The notes beneath the pieces are model-generated. The model was not told the DNA's origin and did no database searches. It saw only the letters and a program-made list of their open reading frames with translations. The position numbers were made by a program, and so were the translations under genes. Positions 51,527 through 60,242 of a stretch of DNA of 64,000 nucleotides are shown one piece after another. Position 1 is the first letter of the stretch. The number at the start of each line of letters is the position of its first letter. Source of the DNA: Bog-473 sp963750075 (GTDB taxonomy: Bacteria > Actinomycetota > Acidimicrobiia > Acidimicrobiales > RAAP-2). The stretch lies in contig CAVVPG010000002.1 in assembly GCA_963750075.1 (NCBI GenBank), positions 62,001-126,000 of the forward strand, read 5' to 3'.

Positions 51527-54500
51527 TCAGCGGCCCACTGCGGGCATGCTCCCGGTGAGCCGACGCACGTCGTCGGCACTGGGCGCGCCCACCGGGGCCC
51601 CGCCGGGCTCCACGACGGCCATGGTGCGGGAGACGCCGATGGTCATCCGCGAGAGCCTCGTGCCGCCGGCCGGACCGACGGTGCGACGGGTGGTCCCCTC
51701 CAGGGCCGAGGCGATGTCGGGGTGCGAGGCGGCCAGGCCCCGGATCACCTCGTCGTCGAGGACGAGCAGCGTCACGGGTTCGGTGGCTTGCAGCGTCGCC
51801 TCGGTCCCCGACCCGAGCAGCGCGGCCAGGCCGAAGGCGTCGCCCACGCCCAGCTCGGCCGTCTGGACGGTTTCGCCCGCGTAGTCCCGGGACATGACTG
51901 CGGCCCGACCGCGCCGGACGACGAGCAGCCGTCCGCCGCCTTCGGCCACGGACTCTCCGGCCGGCAGGTCGATGGCCCGCAGCCGGCCGGCGACCGACGC
52001 CAGTTCGTCGGGACCGAGCGACGCGAGGATCGGGATGCGCGCGAGCGCGCCCACGGCATCGAAGGGCGCCTCGGTGGGCACCGCCCCGCCGGTCTGCTCG
52101 GCCCACAGCTGGGCGTAGGTGCCGCCCCGGCGCAGCAGCTCGTCGTGGGTCCCGTGCTCGACGAGGCGCCCGGCCACGATGACGCAGATCTTGTCGTAGC
52201 CGGTGATGGAGGTGAGCCGGTGCGTGACGGCGATCGTCGTGCGGCCCTCGCCGACCCGCTCGAGCGTGTCGGCGATCAGGCGCTCGGTGCGCGGGTCGAG
52301 CGCCGAGGTCGCTTCGTCGAGGAGGAGCACGCTGGGGTCGCGCAGGAGGGCGCGAGCGATGGACAGTCGCTGCTTCTGTCCGCCCGAGAGCCGGCCGCCG
52401 CGCTCGCCGACCAGGGTGTCGTAGCCGCGGGGCAGCGAGGACACGAAGTCGTGCATCTCGGCCGCCTGCGCCGCCGCTTCGATCTCGGCGTCGCTGGCGC
52501 CGGGCTTGGCCAGCGCGATGTTGTCGCGGATGGTGGCGTTGAAGAGGAACGTCTCCTGGAAGACCACGCCGAGCTGGGCGCGCAACGACGCGATGGTGAC
52601 CTGCTGCGAGTCCACGCCGTCGAAGAGGATGGCGCCCTCGTCGGGGTCGTAGAAGCGCATGAGCAATTGGAGGACGGAGGACTTGCCGGCTCCGGTCGGC
52701 CCGACGAAGGCCACCTTCTGCCCGGCGCTGATGCTGATGCTGATGTCCTCGAGCGTCCGGCGCTCCGGGGTGTAGGAGAACCCCACGTCGCGCAGGACGA
52801 TGTCGTGGCGGATGGCGCCGAGCTCGGGGAGGCCTTCGCGCTCGTCGACCTCGGGGGCCGAGTCGAGCACCTCGTTGATGCGGGTGAGCGCCCCGGTCGA
52901 GGCCTGCACCTGCTGCCCGATGCCCGTCAGGACGGTCACGGGAGAGAGGACCTCGCCCATGAGGCTCATGAAGGCCACCAGACCGCCGATGGTGAGGTGG
53001 CCGTGCAGGATCAGCCAGGCGCCGAGGCCGAGGATGAACACCCGCAGCAGCGTCACGATCATGTTGACGGAGAGGCCGAAGACGCCGCCGTAGAGCTGGA
53101 GCTTGACCTGGCGGTCGAACAGACGGTCCGAGGCCTGGGTGAAGCGGCCGGTCTCGCGGCCCTGCAGCCCGAAGGCCTTGACCACGGGCTGGGCCCCGTA
53201 GTTCTCCGAGGCCACCGTGAGCACGCCCCCCGTCTCCTCCTGCACGGCCACACTGCGTTTCTGCGCCCCCGTGGCCATCGCCTTGTAGACCGCCCCGATG
53301 ACGGGCGCGCCCACGAGCGTGACCACGGCGAGGAGCGGGTTGAGGATCACGAGCACGATGGCCGACACGACGAGCGACAGGATCTGCGACAGGCCGCCGC
53401 GGAGCGTCTGGGAGAGGCCCTGTTCGAGCATGCCGACGTCGGAGAAGAGGCGGGAGAGGACGTCGCCCTGTTGGCGTTGGGAGTACCAGGACTGGGGCAG
53501 CGTCTGCATCTTGACGAACATCTCGCGGCGGAGCTGGCGCACCACGGACGCACTCACGTAGGCGGAGAGGTAGGCGCCGCGCAGCCCGGCGAGCAGGGAC
53601 ACGACGAACGCGGCGAGCAGGACGGCGAGGATGTCGAGCACCTGGTTGAAGTGCCCGCTCGGGATGGCCTTGTCGAGCAACTGCTTGAAGGCGAACGGGA
53701 ACACGACCGTGAAGGCCAGTCCGAAGAGGAGATAGACGAACATCTCCACCTCGCGCCGGACGTGGGGGCGCAGATAGCGGGTGGCCAAGCGGAGGAACTG
53801 GCCGGTCTTGACGTTGACGGCCCCGGCGTGGAGCTTGGTGCGCCAGGCCTCTTCGAGCGCGGCGGCGCCGGTGCCGTAGACCGCCTGGGCGGCGGCATCG
53901 AGCCGGCCCGGTTGCGCGGACGACAGGAATTGGACGAACTCGGCCCTCCCGGCGCGGTCCACCAGGTAGCGGACGAAGGACAACGCCATGGCCGAGCCGA
54001 GCTCACCGGGGGCGGCGCCGAAGGGTGGCAGGTCCATCCCGCGGAGCTCGGGGTCGGGATCGGGCGCGTCGGCGACGAAGAGGCCGTAGCCCTCGAGGAG
54101 CGGGCCGAGCTCGGGGCCGGCGGGAAGGGCGGCTCCGAAGCAGAGCGCGAGCGGGCGCTCCAGGGGCTCGGCGGGCGCCTCGGCGGTGACGACCATCCAG
54201 ACTTCGTTGCGGGCCCCGTCGACGATCGTCCCGGCCGTCATGACGACGCCGGGTTCGTCGGGGTCGGGGAACGGGTCGACCAGGCAGATGGCCGGGAGCC
54301 CGCCCCAGGGCTCGCTGCCGAGCCCGGACAGGCGCCGCCGCGCCTGCTTGGCGGCACGGGCGACGCCGGCGGCCGCCTGCTCCCCGGCCGTGCCCGGCAT
54401 GTAGCGGATGACCGCTGCCTCGTTGGCGCGTGAGGCCATCTCGTCGAGCACCGGGCGCGGCGGTGGTGGCTTGTGCCCGTCGGCGGCCGGGGCCCGAGCC

Positions 54501-55108
54501 TCGGCTGCGGCCGGGGGTGGTGCGGGCGGCTCGGGCTCGACGACCACCGGTTCGGGTGGCGGAGGCGGAGGCGGTGGCGGTGGCGGCGGAGCAGCGGGAG
54601 GTGGTGCGGCAGCGGCGACCGGAGGCGGTTCTTCCGCGGGTCGCTCTTGCACGGGGGGCTCTTCCGCCGGTGGTGCGGGTGCCTCCTCCACGGGCGTCGA
54701 ATCGGGGACCGGTGGCGCCGGGGGAGGCGGCGGCGGCGTGGGAGCGATGTCCTCGACCGGGTAGGTCGCCGTCGAGTCCGGGACGGCCTCCGCCGCGATC
54801 GGCGCGACCTCCGGCTCGGTCCGCACGGCCACCACCATCACGGTGTCGCCGACTTCGACGGTGTCGCCGTCAGACAGGTGCGTCGCACGGTCGATGCGGG
54901 TGCCGTTGACCGTGGTGCCGTTCGTGCTCCCCAGATCCTCAACGCTGAGGGACCCGCCGTCGGCGACGAAGCGGAGATGGCGGCGCGAGACCTGCTCGTC
55001 GGCGAGCAGCAGGCCCTCGACCTCACGGCCGGCGTCGAGCGTGCCCTCGACGGTGACGCGCCGCTCGTCCTTCCCCGGCTCACGGACGAGGAGCTCGAAC
55101 GTGGTCAC
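51527..55108 (-). CDS. FHA / pseudo-peptidase / ABC exporter / cNMP-binding fusion
   Basis: The 1193-residue protein reads in order: FHA domain at 20-95 (SRRHLRFV, GSTNGTTVNG) that should bind phospho-Thr; Pro-rich linker 100-220; a region at 220-430 resembling peptidase-MA gluzincins in its end (LLEGYG, SFVRYLVDRAGRAEFVQFL) but without HExxH; a six-helix ABC exporter membrane domain about 445-735; an ATPase with Walker A GPTGAGKSS (803-811), LSGGQ (907-911), Walker B VLLLDEATSALD and AVTHRL; and a cNMP-binding-type domain about 1025-1135. Its GTG overlaps the kinase stop by 4 nt, so the FHA domain probably reads that kinase's phosphorylation. Confidence 0.88.
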   Translation of the reverse strand: MTTFELLVREPGKDERRVTVEGTLDAGREVEGLLLADEQVSRRHLRFVADGGSLSVEDLGSTNGTTVNGTRIDRATHLSDGDTVEVGDTVMVVAVRTEPEVAPIAAEAVPDSTATYPVEDIAPTPPPPPPAPPVPDSTPVEEAPAPPAEEPPVQERPAEEPPPVAAAAPPPAAPPPPPPPPPPPPEPVVVEPEPPAPPPAAAEARAPAADGHKPPPPRPVLDEMASRANEAAVIRYMPGTAGEQAAAGVARAAKQARRRLSGLGSEPWGGLPAICLVDPFPDPDEPGVVMTAGTIVDGARNEVWMVVTAEAPAEPLERPLALCFGAALPAGPELGPLLEGYGLFVADAPDPDPELRGMDLPPFGAAPGELGSAMALSFVRYLVDRAGRAEFVQFLSSAQPGRLDAAAQAVYGTGAAALEEAWRTKLHAGAVNVKTGQFLRLATRYLRPHVRREVEMFVYLLFGLAFTVVFPFAFKQLLDKAIPSGHFNQVLDILAVLLAAFVVSLLAGLRGAYLSAYVSASVVRQLRREMFVKMQTLPQSWYSQRQQGDVLSRLFSDVGMLEQGLSQTLRGGLSQILSLVVSAIVLVILNPLLAVVTLVGAPVIGAVYKAMATGAQKRSVAVQEETGGVLTVASENYGAQPVVKAFGLQGRETGRFTQASDRLFDRQVKLQLYGGVFGLSVNMIVTLLRVFILGLGAWLILHGHLTIGGLVAFMSLMGEVLSPVTVLTGIGQQVQASTGALTRINEVLDSAPEVDEREGLPELGAIRHDIVLRDVGFSYTPERRTLEDISISISAGQKVAFVGPTGAGKSSVLQLLMRFYDPDEGAILFDGVDSQQVTIASLRAQLGVVFQETFLFNATIRDNIALAKPGASDAEIEAAAQAAEMHDFVSSLPRGYDTLVGERGGRLSGGQKQRLSIARALLRDPSVLLLDEATSALDPRTERLIADTLERVGEGRTTIAVTHRLTSITGYDKICVIVAGRLVEHGTHDELLRRGGTYAQLWAEQTGGAVPTEAPFDAVGALARIPILASLGPDELASVAGRLRAIDLPAGESVAEGGGRLLVVRRGRAAVMSRDYAGETVQTAELGVGDAFGLAALLGSGTEATLQATEPVTLLVLDDEVIRGLAASHPDIASALEGTTRRTVGPAGGTRLSRMTIGVSRTMAVVEPGGAPVGAPSADDVRRLTGSMPAVGR

Positions 55109-57045
55109 GACACGGTTGCCCCCTGTGCGGCCCGGCGCTCCTCGCGTCGGACGATCCGTCGGAACCTGCGCTGCCGGCCCACCCCGATGCCGCCCAGGGC
55201 GAGTGCCACGCCGGCGCCTGCACCCAGCACCGCGCAGACGACGAGACCGACCGCGGTCGGGATCTGGCGGAAGACGACCCAGCCCACCCCGACCAGGGCC
55301 ACGCCGAACACGGCGCCGATGACGGCGAGCCCGAGCGGGCCGGTCTTGGTGCTCTTGCCCGCGCGCAGCGACCGCAACAAGGACTCGCCGTAGCCGATGG
55401 TGAACAGCAAGAGCAGCAACGTGATCCCCGCCGGCACGCTCAGCAGACCGGTCTGCGAGGTATGGGCCGCGAACGTGGCGTCGCTGCCCTGCACCAGGCC
55501 CCGCCACAGCGTCACCTTGCCGGTGAAGCTCCCGCCGACGAGATAGCGGCCGCCGAGGCTGACGGTGGCGACCTGTCCCCCCGACGTCGACACGAGTGGA
55601 GCGGTGGCGGAGGACACCTGCTGTCCGAGCACGCTGGCGGACAGCTCGACGTGGTCGGCGGCGGGCGCCGACGACGAGACCGCGACGGGGACCGGCTTGG
55701 ACAAGTTGACCGTCACGGTCCCGCCGTTGACGACGTCGGTGCCGGCCACCCTGACCTGACCGGCCGACAGATCGCCACTGCTCGACGGTGCGCCCAGGCC
55801 GATCAGGGCGGTGACGAACGCCACCACGACGAGCACGGCTGCCGCGATGAAGTAGCGCGCGGGACTGGGAGGTGGAGTGAGCACCTCCTTGACGGGGACG
55901 AGGTCCGCCGCACCCTCGGCCACCGCGTCGAGTGCGGCGCTGCGCGTGTGCACGGTGACGGTCGGTCGGACGGGTGTGGTCGGCGGCCTCGCCACCGTCG
56001 GTGGCGCGCCCGCGGCCGGCCGGGGCACCGTGGCGGGCGCAGGACCCGCGTCCGCCGTCGCGATCCCGCCGTCGGCCGCAGCAGCCACGGGGGACTTCTC
56101 CACGGTCGGGCCGGCCGGCGGACCGCTGGCGCGCTCGGTCGCCGCCACGATGCTGCTCGCCCCCATGACCGGCGTGCTGTCGGAGGGCAGCCAACCCGGG
56201 CCCCACGCCGCCGTGCACGCCTCGGCGAGCGCCACCCCGAAGTGCTCCGCCGTGGCCGGCCGCTCGGCCGGGTCCGTGGCCAGGCCCGACATGACGACGG
56301 CCGCCACCGGCTCGGGAATCGTCGGCGCCTTCTCGAGCAGGGGGTCGGGCTGCTCGAAGGCGTGCTTGAACATGAGGGCCATGGCGTCGCCGTCGTCCGC
56401 GAAGGGAAGCTGGCCGCACAGCAGCTCGTAGAGCATGGTGGCGACTGCGTAGACGTCGGTCGCCGGGCTGAGCTCGCCGCCCCGGGCCTGTTCGGGCGCG
56501 ATGTAGGCCGGCGTGCCGACCACCTCCCCGGCCCGCGTCGCCATGGTCTCCTCGCCGCCGACGACCTTGGCGATCCCGAAGTCCGTGACCTTCAGCGCGC
56601 CGGTGCTCGAGAACATGAGGTTCTCCGGCTTGATGTCGCGGTGCAGCACGCGTCGGCCGTGGGCGGCCTGGAGCCCGGACAGGCAGGCCAGCACGACGGC
56701 GGTGGCGCCGCTGGCCGTGAAGCCGTCGGAGGTGAACCGGCTCCACACGGTCCCTCCGGGCAGCAGCTCCATGACGAGCAGGCAGAGCCCGTCCTGCTCG
56801 ACGAAGTCGTAGACGGGCACGATGTGCGGGTGGTCGAGGGAGGCGAGGAGCCTCGCCTCCACCGTGAAGCGGGACCGGATCGACTCGTCCGCTGAGAAGG
56901 CCCGCGGCAGCTGCTTGATCGCCACGTCGCGTCCGAGCTGGCGGTGCTTCCCGGAGAGGACGACGCCCCAGCCACCCCGTCCCAGCTCGCCCCCGATCTC
57001 GTACGCGGGGAGGGCGTCGATCACCGCCTGCTGGTCCAGGGTCAC
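55105..57045 (-). CDS. Transmembrane Ser/Thr protein kinase (PknB-like)
   Basis: The 646-residue product has a complete Hanks-type kinase domain: GRGGWG loop (22-27), K44, E63, catalytic HRDIKPEN (135-142), DFG (155-157) and a Thr-containing activation loop leading to GTPAYIAPE. A Pro/Ala/Thr-rich linker (290-395) leads to a membrane helix (398-420), an outer beta-type region of about 120 residues and three more C-terminal helices. It lacks PASTA repeats. It overlaps the FHA-ABC gene downstream and the membrane protein gene upstream by 4 nt each. Confidence 0.92.
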   Translation of the reverse strand: MTLDQQAVIDALPAYEIGGELGRGGWGVVLSGKHRQLGRDVAIKQLPRAFSADESIRSRFTVEARLLASLDHPHIVPVYDFVEQDGLCLLVMELLPGGTVWSRFTSDGFTASGATAVVLACLSGLQAAHGRRVLHRDIKPENLMFSSTGALKVTDFGIAKVVGGEETMATRAGEVVGTPAYIAPEQARGGELSPATDVYAVATMLYELLCGQLPFADDGDAMALMFKHAFEQPDPLLEKAPTIPEPVAAVVMSGLATDPAERPATAEHFGVALAEACTAAWGPGWLPSDSTPVMGASSIVAATERASGPPAGPTVEKSPVAAAADGGIATADAGPAPATVPRPAAGAPPTVARPPTTPVRPTVTVHTRSAALDAVAEGAADLVPVKEVLTPPPSPARYFIAAAVLVVVAFVTALIGLGAPSSSGDLSAGQVRVAGTDVVNGGTVTVNLSKPVPVAVSSSAPAADHVELSASVLGQQVSSATAPLVSTSGGQVATVSLGGRYLVGGSFTGKVTLWRGLVQGSDATFAAHTSQTGLLSVPAGITLLLLLFTIGYGESLLRSLRAGKSTKTGPLGLAVIGAVFGVALVGVGWVVFRQIPTAVGLVVCAVLGAGAGVALALGGIGVGRQRRFRRIVRREERRAAQGATVS

Positions 57046-57887
57046 GACGGGGACACGCCTTGGGTCGAGGTGCTCGCCGTGGGTACGAGGAACTCGGACT
57101 CATCGAGGTCCTCGTCGCTCTCCTCCTCCAACGCGCGCGGCGTCGGCGAGAGGTAGCCGAGGACGAAGAAGACCGCCGCGCTGACGAGGACCGTCACGAG
57201 CCAGGTCCCCGGGCTCGGGATCCACACGGCCAGAGCGGACAGCGTGAAGACGAGGACCAGCCCGAGACCGATGCCCGGTGTCAGGAAGCGCAGCGCCCGG
57301 CGCCAGCGGTTGGGAGACATCCGGTGCCGGGCGATGGCGAGGAGGACGTCCGCGAAGGCCAGGACCGTCAGGAGCAGCAGGGCCAGCCCGAAGAGCCCGT
57401 ACACCGACACCAGGCTGCCGTGCACATTGGTCACCATCGACTGCGAGGCCACCACGTCGTGCCGGGCATCGAGGAGCTTGACCGAACCGGGTATCAGCCC
57501 GATGGCCTGGCCCCCGAGGCCGCTGGTGTCGAGCGCGAAGCGCAGCGCCGTGCCCGCCCGGACCCGGAGGTTCACGGAGGTGTCATAGGAGAAGAAGGTG
57601 AGCCCGATGACGGTGCCCTCGATCCGGACCGTCGTGATCGTGACCGGCGTCCCCGTCGAGTTGGTGACATGCAGGACCACGGAGGCCGGGTGATCGGGGC
57701 TCAGGTTGACCGGCTGCTGCTGGGACGAGGTGGCGGCGGCCTGACCGTTGATGCGGGCGGATACCGTGACCGACCCCGACGCTCCGGCCGTTGCGCTGAC
57801 GGGCAGGGTGAGGGCGAGGAGGACGAGCGCGAGGCCCGGGAGGGCACGACCGAGCCGTGCGCCTCCCTGCCGTGTCGCCTCGGCCAC
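57042..57887 (-). CDS. Secreted/membrane protein with C-terminal helices
   Basis: The 281-residue product has a signal peptide (RLGRALPGLALVLLALTLPVSATAGA), an outer beta-rich domain (VTVSARINGQ, HPASVVLHVTNSTGTPVTITTVRIEG) and three membrane helices after about residue 160, with an acidic cytoplasmic tail (LEEESDEDLDESEF). The outer domain pattern recalls immunoglobulin-like adhesive or lectin modules. GAGGAGGAA fixes the GTG at 57887. It overlaps the kinase gene by 4 nt and could be the kinase's sensory partner (inference). Confidence 0.8.
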   Translation of the reverse strand: MAEATRQGGARLGRALPGLALVLLALTLPVSATAGASGSVTVSARINGQAAATSSQQQPVNLSPDHPASVVLHVTNSTGTPVTITTVRIEGTVIGLTFFSYDTSVNLRVRAGTALRFALDTSGLGGQAIGLIPGSVKLLDARHDVVASQSMVTNVHGSLVSVYGLFGLALLLLTVLAFADVLLAIARHRMSPNRWRRALRFLTPGIGLGLVLVFTLSALAVWIPSPGTWLVTVLVSAAVFFVLGYLSPTPRALEEESDEDLDESEFLVPTASTSTQGVSPS

Positions 57888-57950
57888 GTATTCCTCCTCG
57901 GGTCGATGAAAGGGCTGGCCCCCCACCAAGACGCCGGAAAGGCCGAATGG

Positions 57951-58994
57951 TTACACGGGCGTGGCGTCCCCACTATCCCGGTCGTCGTCGAGGTAGGCGG
58001 GGGAGGCCTTCGGTGCATCGAGCCTGATACGACGCCGGAACAGCGCCAGGCCGATGAGGACGAAGAAAATGATGATCAGCATCGTCGCCGTGTCCGGATT
58101 GGCCGCAGTGGCCAGGACCACGTCGAAGTCGGAGGCCATTATGAACAGCCCGCAGTGCGCCACGACCTGATAGCGCCCCACCGGAAGCGAGCTCACCTGC
58201 AGCGGTGCGGCGTACGACCCGTCGGCGTCCGCCGTCGTCTTTCCGACCTGCTTGGTGTCCACGGACAACAGCACGATCCCGTTGGAGTTGCAGCCGTGGC
58301 CCGTCGCCGTCTCCGAACCCGCCGGCGGGATCGCCTGTGCGCTGAGGAGGAGGGCCCGGGTCGCCTTGGGGAGGACCGTCGTGGTGGGGGCGGGGGTGCC
58401 GGGCTTGGTCGTCGTCGTCGTGCTCGACGAGGTGGTGGTCGAGCCGCCGGGCTTCGTTGTCGTCGTCGGGCCCCCGTGCGGCTTCGTCGTCGTCGTGACG
58501 GCCGCATGGGTGGTCGTGGTGGTGGCCGGTGCGGTGGTCGTCGTCGGCGGGAGGGTCGTGGTGGTCGTGGTGGTGGTGGTGCTCGGCGTCAACGTGAACC
58601 GGGTCACGCCCTCGAGAGGGCCGCCCGTCGGGAGGTGGCACACGGCGTAGATCGGGTACGTCGTGGGGGCATAGCCCGACGGTGCGGTCCCCGTGAACAC
58701 GGCGGGGTCGGGAGAGCCCGGATAGGGAATGTCCCCCAACACGGGCCCAGGGTTGGTGTTCCAGTAGAAGACGAGATTGTCGACGCACTCCGGGGTGCCC
58801 GGAGTCTGGAATCCTGTCGCCGTGATGGTGAAGACGGTCCCGGCCGGCCCGGACGTAGGAGAGGGTGCGGAGAGACCGGCCGCCCAGGCGGGTGCGGCGG
58901 CGAGGACGAGGTAGGAGGCAACGGCCGTGAAGGCCGCCGCGACGACCGGCCACCGGCGGGGGCGGCGGGCCCTCCCAAATGACCACCTGATCAC
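57951..58994 (-). CDS. Thr-rich surface protein with signal peptide and C-terminal anchor
   Basis: The 347-residue product has a basic n-region and signal peptide (PVVAAAFTAVASYLVLAAAPAWA), an IPT-like domain (LSAPSPTSGPAGTVFTITATGF) with paired Cys, a roughly 80-residue Thr/Pro linker encoded by GTC-type repeats, a second beta domain again with two Cys, one membrane helix (TMLIIIFFVLIGLALF) and a short acidic tail. This is a cell-surface stalk layout. The GTG at 58994 is 54 bp from the divergent sigma factor start. First gene of the leftward eight-gene run. Confidence 0.82.
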   Translation of the reverse strand: MIRWSFGRARRPRRWPVVAAAFTAVASYLVLAAAPAWAAGLSAPSPTSGPAGTVFTITATGFQTPGTPECVDNLVFYWNTNPGPVLGDIPYPGSPDPAVFTGTAPSGYAPTTYPIYAVCHLPTGGPLEGVTRFTLTPSTTTTTTTTTLPPTTTTAPATTTTTHAAVTTTTKPHGGPTTTTKPGGSTTTSSSTTTTTKPGTPAPTTTVLPKATRALLLSAQAIPPAGSETATGHGCNSNGIVLLSVDTKQVGKTTADADGSYAAPLQVSSLPVGRYQVVAHCGLFIMASDFDVVLATAANPDTATMLIIIFFVLIGLALFRRRIRLDAPKASPAYLDDDRDSGDATPV

Positions 58995-59034
58995 AAATCA
59001 AACCCTGTCACGAGCATTTCACCTGGACGAGGCA

Positions 59035-59040
59035 TACAGT
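59035..59040 (+). promoter_or_regulatory. -10 hexamer for the ECF sigma gene
   Basis: TACAGT ends 8 nt before the ATG at 59049. The divergent surface-protein promoter must share the same 54-bp gap. Confidence 0.5.
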
Positions 59041-59048
59041 TCCGACCC

Positions 59049-59783
59049 ATGAGGGGTTCTCCCACCCTTGTACGGACGGACGCTGAATTGGTCGCGGCCG
59101 TCCGGTCGGGGGACTCCGGTGCGTTCGCCGACCTGTACCGGGAGCACGTGGAGTCCGTGCGCCGGGTGGCGTACCACCTCGTGGGCGACTCCGACGCCAC
59201 CGCCGACGCGGTGCAAGACACGTTCACACGGGCACTGCAGCATCTCGACGACCTGCGCGAGCCGGACCGGTTCCGGCCGTGGCTGCTGGCGATCGCCCGC
59301 CATGCCGCCACCGACCAGCTGCGGGCGCGCAAGCGGGTCACGGCGCTCGACGATGCGCACGACGAGACGCTCGCCGCGACCGGTCCCGGTCCCGAGTCGA
59401 TGGCCGAGGTGCGCGAGCTGGCCGACCAGGTCCAGGGTTGCGTCTCGGGCCTCTCCAAGCGCGACGCCGCCGCGGTCACCATGGTGACGCAGCTCGGCTT
59501 CACCCCGTCACAGGTTGCCGATGCACTCGGCGTCACACCGGGGGCCGCGAAGGTCATCGTCCACCGGGCGCGCCGCCGGCTGCGCAACGCCTTGGCGTTG
59601 CAGCTCATGGTCAAGCAGCCGTCGCTGGCCTGTGACCAGTTCCAGAAGCTGCTGGCGGACGACCCCCTCGCGGCGGCCAAGCACATCGAGACGTGCGAGA
59701 CGTGCCTCGAGCGTGCCAGCGCGGAGGTCGTCCCGTTCGAGTTCAACCCCGAAACTCCCGACGCAGCCGGCTCGCCCGCCTGA
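59049..59783 (+). CDS. ECF-type RNA polymerase sigma factor with fused C-terminal zinc finger
   Basis: The 244-residue product has sigma region 2 (GDSGAFADLYREHVESVRRVAYHLVGDSDATADAVQDTFTRAL) and region 4 (LSKRDAAAVTMVTQLGFTPSQVADALGVTPGAAKVIVHRARRRL). The last about 50 residues add C...H-x3-C-x2-C (KHIETCETC), the zinc-binding pattern of ZAS anti-sigma factors, here on the sigma itself. No separate anti-sigma gene is adjacent. It is divergent from the eight-gene run and ends 1 bp from the convergent small protein B gene, so it likely belongs to the same system. Confidence 0.9.
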   Translation: MRGSPTLVRTDAELVAAVRSGDSGAFADLYREHVESVRRVAYHLVGDSDATADAVQDTFTRALQHLDDLREPDRFRPWLLAIARHAATDQLRARKRVTALDDAHDETLAATGPGPESMAEVRELADQVQGCVSGLSKRDAAAVTMVTQLGFTPSQVADALGVTPGAAKVIVHRARRRLRNALALQLMVKQPSLACDQFQKLLADDPLAAAKHIETCETCLERASAEVVPFEFNPETPDAAGSPA

Positions 59784-60053
59784 TCACTCGTCGACGAGTC
59801 CTTCGACCCTGATCCGGCCGTCGCGCACGGCCTCCGCGAGGGAGTCGGGCAACGCGCCGGGTCGCCAGTCGACATCGGCGCCAAAGCCCTCGACCTCTCC
59901 GTCGTCCTGGTAGGCACGGGCGACGCCGGGCGCGACCAAGGCCGCGAACAGCGCGGCCTCCTCCTCGTCCAGTTGATCGGCGACGAACGTGCGGATCTTC
60001 GCCAGCAGCCTGCGCGCCGCTTCCTTGTCCGTGCCGTCTTCCGCAGCCCCCAT
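59784..60053 (-). CDS. Small EVxGF-motif protein B
   Basis: The 89-residue acidic product has the shared helical part (RLLAKIRTFVADQLDEEEAALFAALV, residues 15-40) and EVEGF (53-57), then a short tail (DWRPGALPDSLAEAVRDGRIRVEG) unlike those of the other two. I choose the ATG at 60053, with GGAGGAG about 9 nt upstream; a GTG two codons earlier is closer to that site. It is convergent with the sigma gene and divergent from protein C. No Cys, signal or membrane helix. Confidence 0.75.
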   Translation of the reverse strand: MGAAEDGTDKEAARRLLAKIRTFVADQLDEEEAALFAALVAPGVARAYQDDGEVEGFGADVDWRPGALPDSLAEAVRDGRIRVEGLVDE

Positions 60054-60188
60054 ACTCACGCTCCTCCGACGCCCAAAGGGCGCTCAGGTTACAGGTACGA
60101 ATGGTGCACGGGACTGCACCCGCGAATCGGGACCAAAGTCTGTAACTGCGCCGAGGGGACGTCGTCAGAGGAGTGACCGCACGATTCA

Positions 60189-60214
60189 GGAACGACCCAG
60201 GGCCGCAGACGGTC
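60189..60214 (+). promoter_or_regulatory. Possible ECF promoter for protein C
   Basis: GGAAC, 16 bp, then CGGTC recalls GGAAC-N16-CGTC ECF promoters and lies 29 nt before the ATG at 60243. Confidence 0.3.
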
Positions 60215-60242
60215 GGGCACCGGCTGTTGACAGGAGGCAGGA

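Noticed and set aside
50957..54433. Open frame of 1158 codons on the plus strand opposite the ABC fusion
   Set aside because: Pure antisense shadow: no domain recognisable, composition follows the complementary codons of the real gene.
58380..58600. GTC/GGTC-rich repeats resembling a simple or CRISPR-like array
   Set aside because: Units are irregular with no spacers and translate to the Thr/Pro linker of the surface protein.
57060..58982. Open frame of 640 codons on the plus strand opposite the surface and membrane protein genes
   Set aside because: Antisense to two genes with signal peptides and membrane helices; the frame itself is Arg/Gly/Glu-rich without domains.
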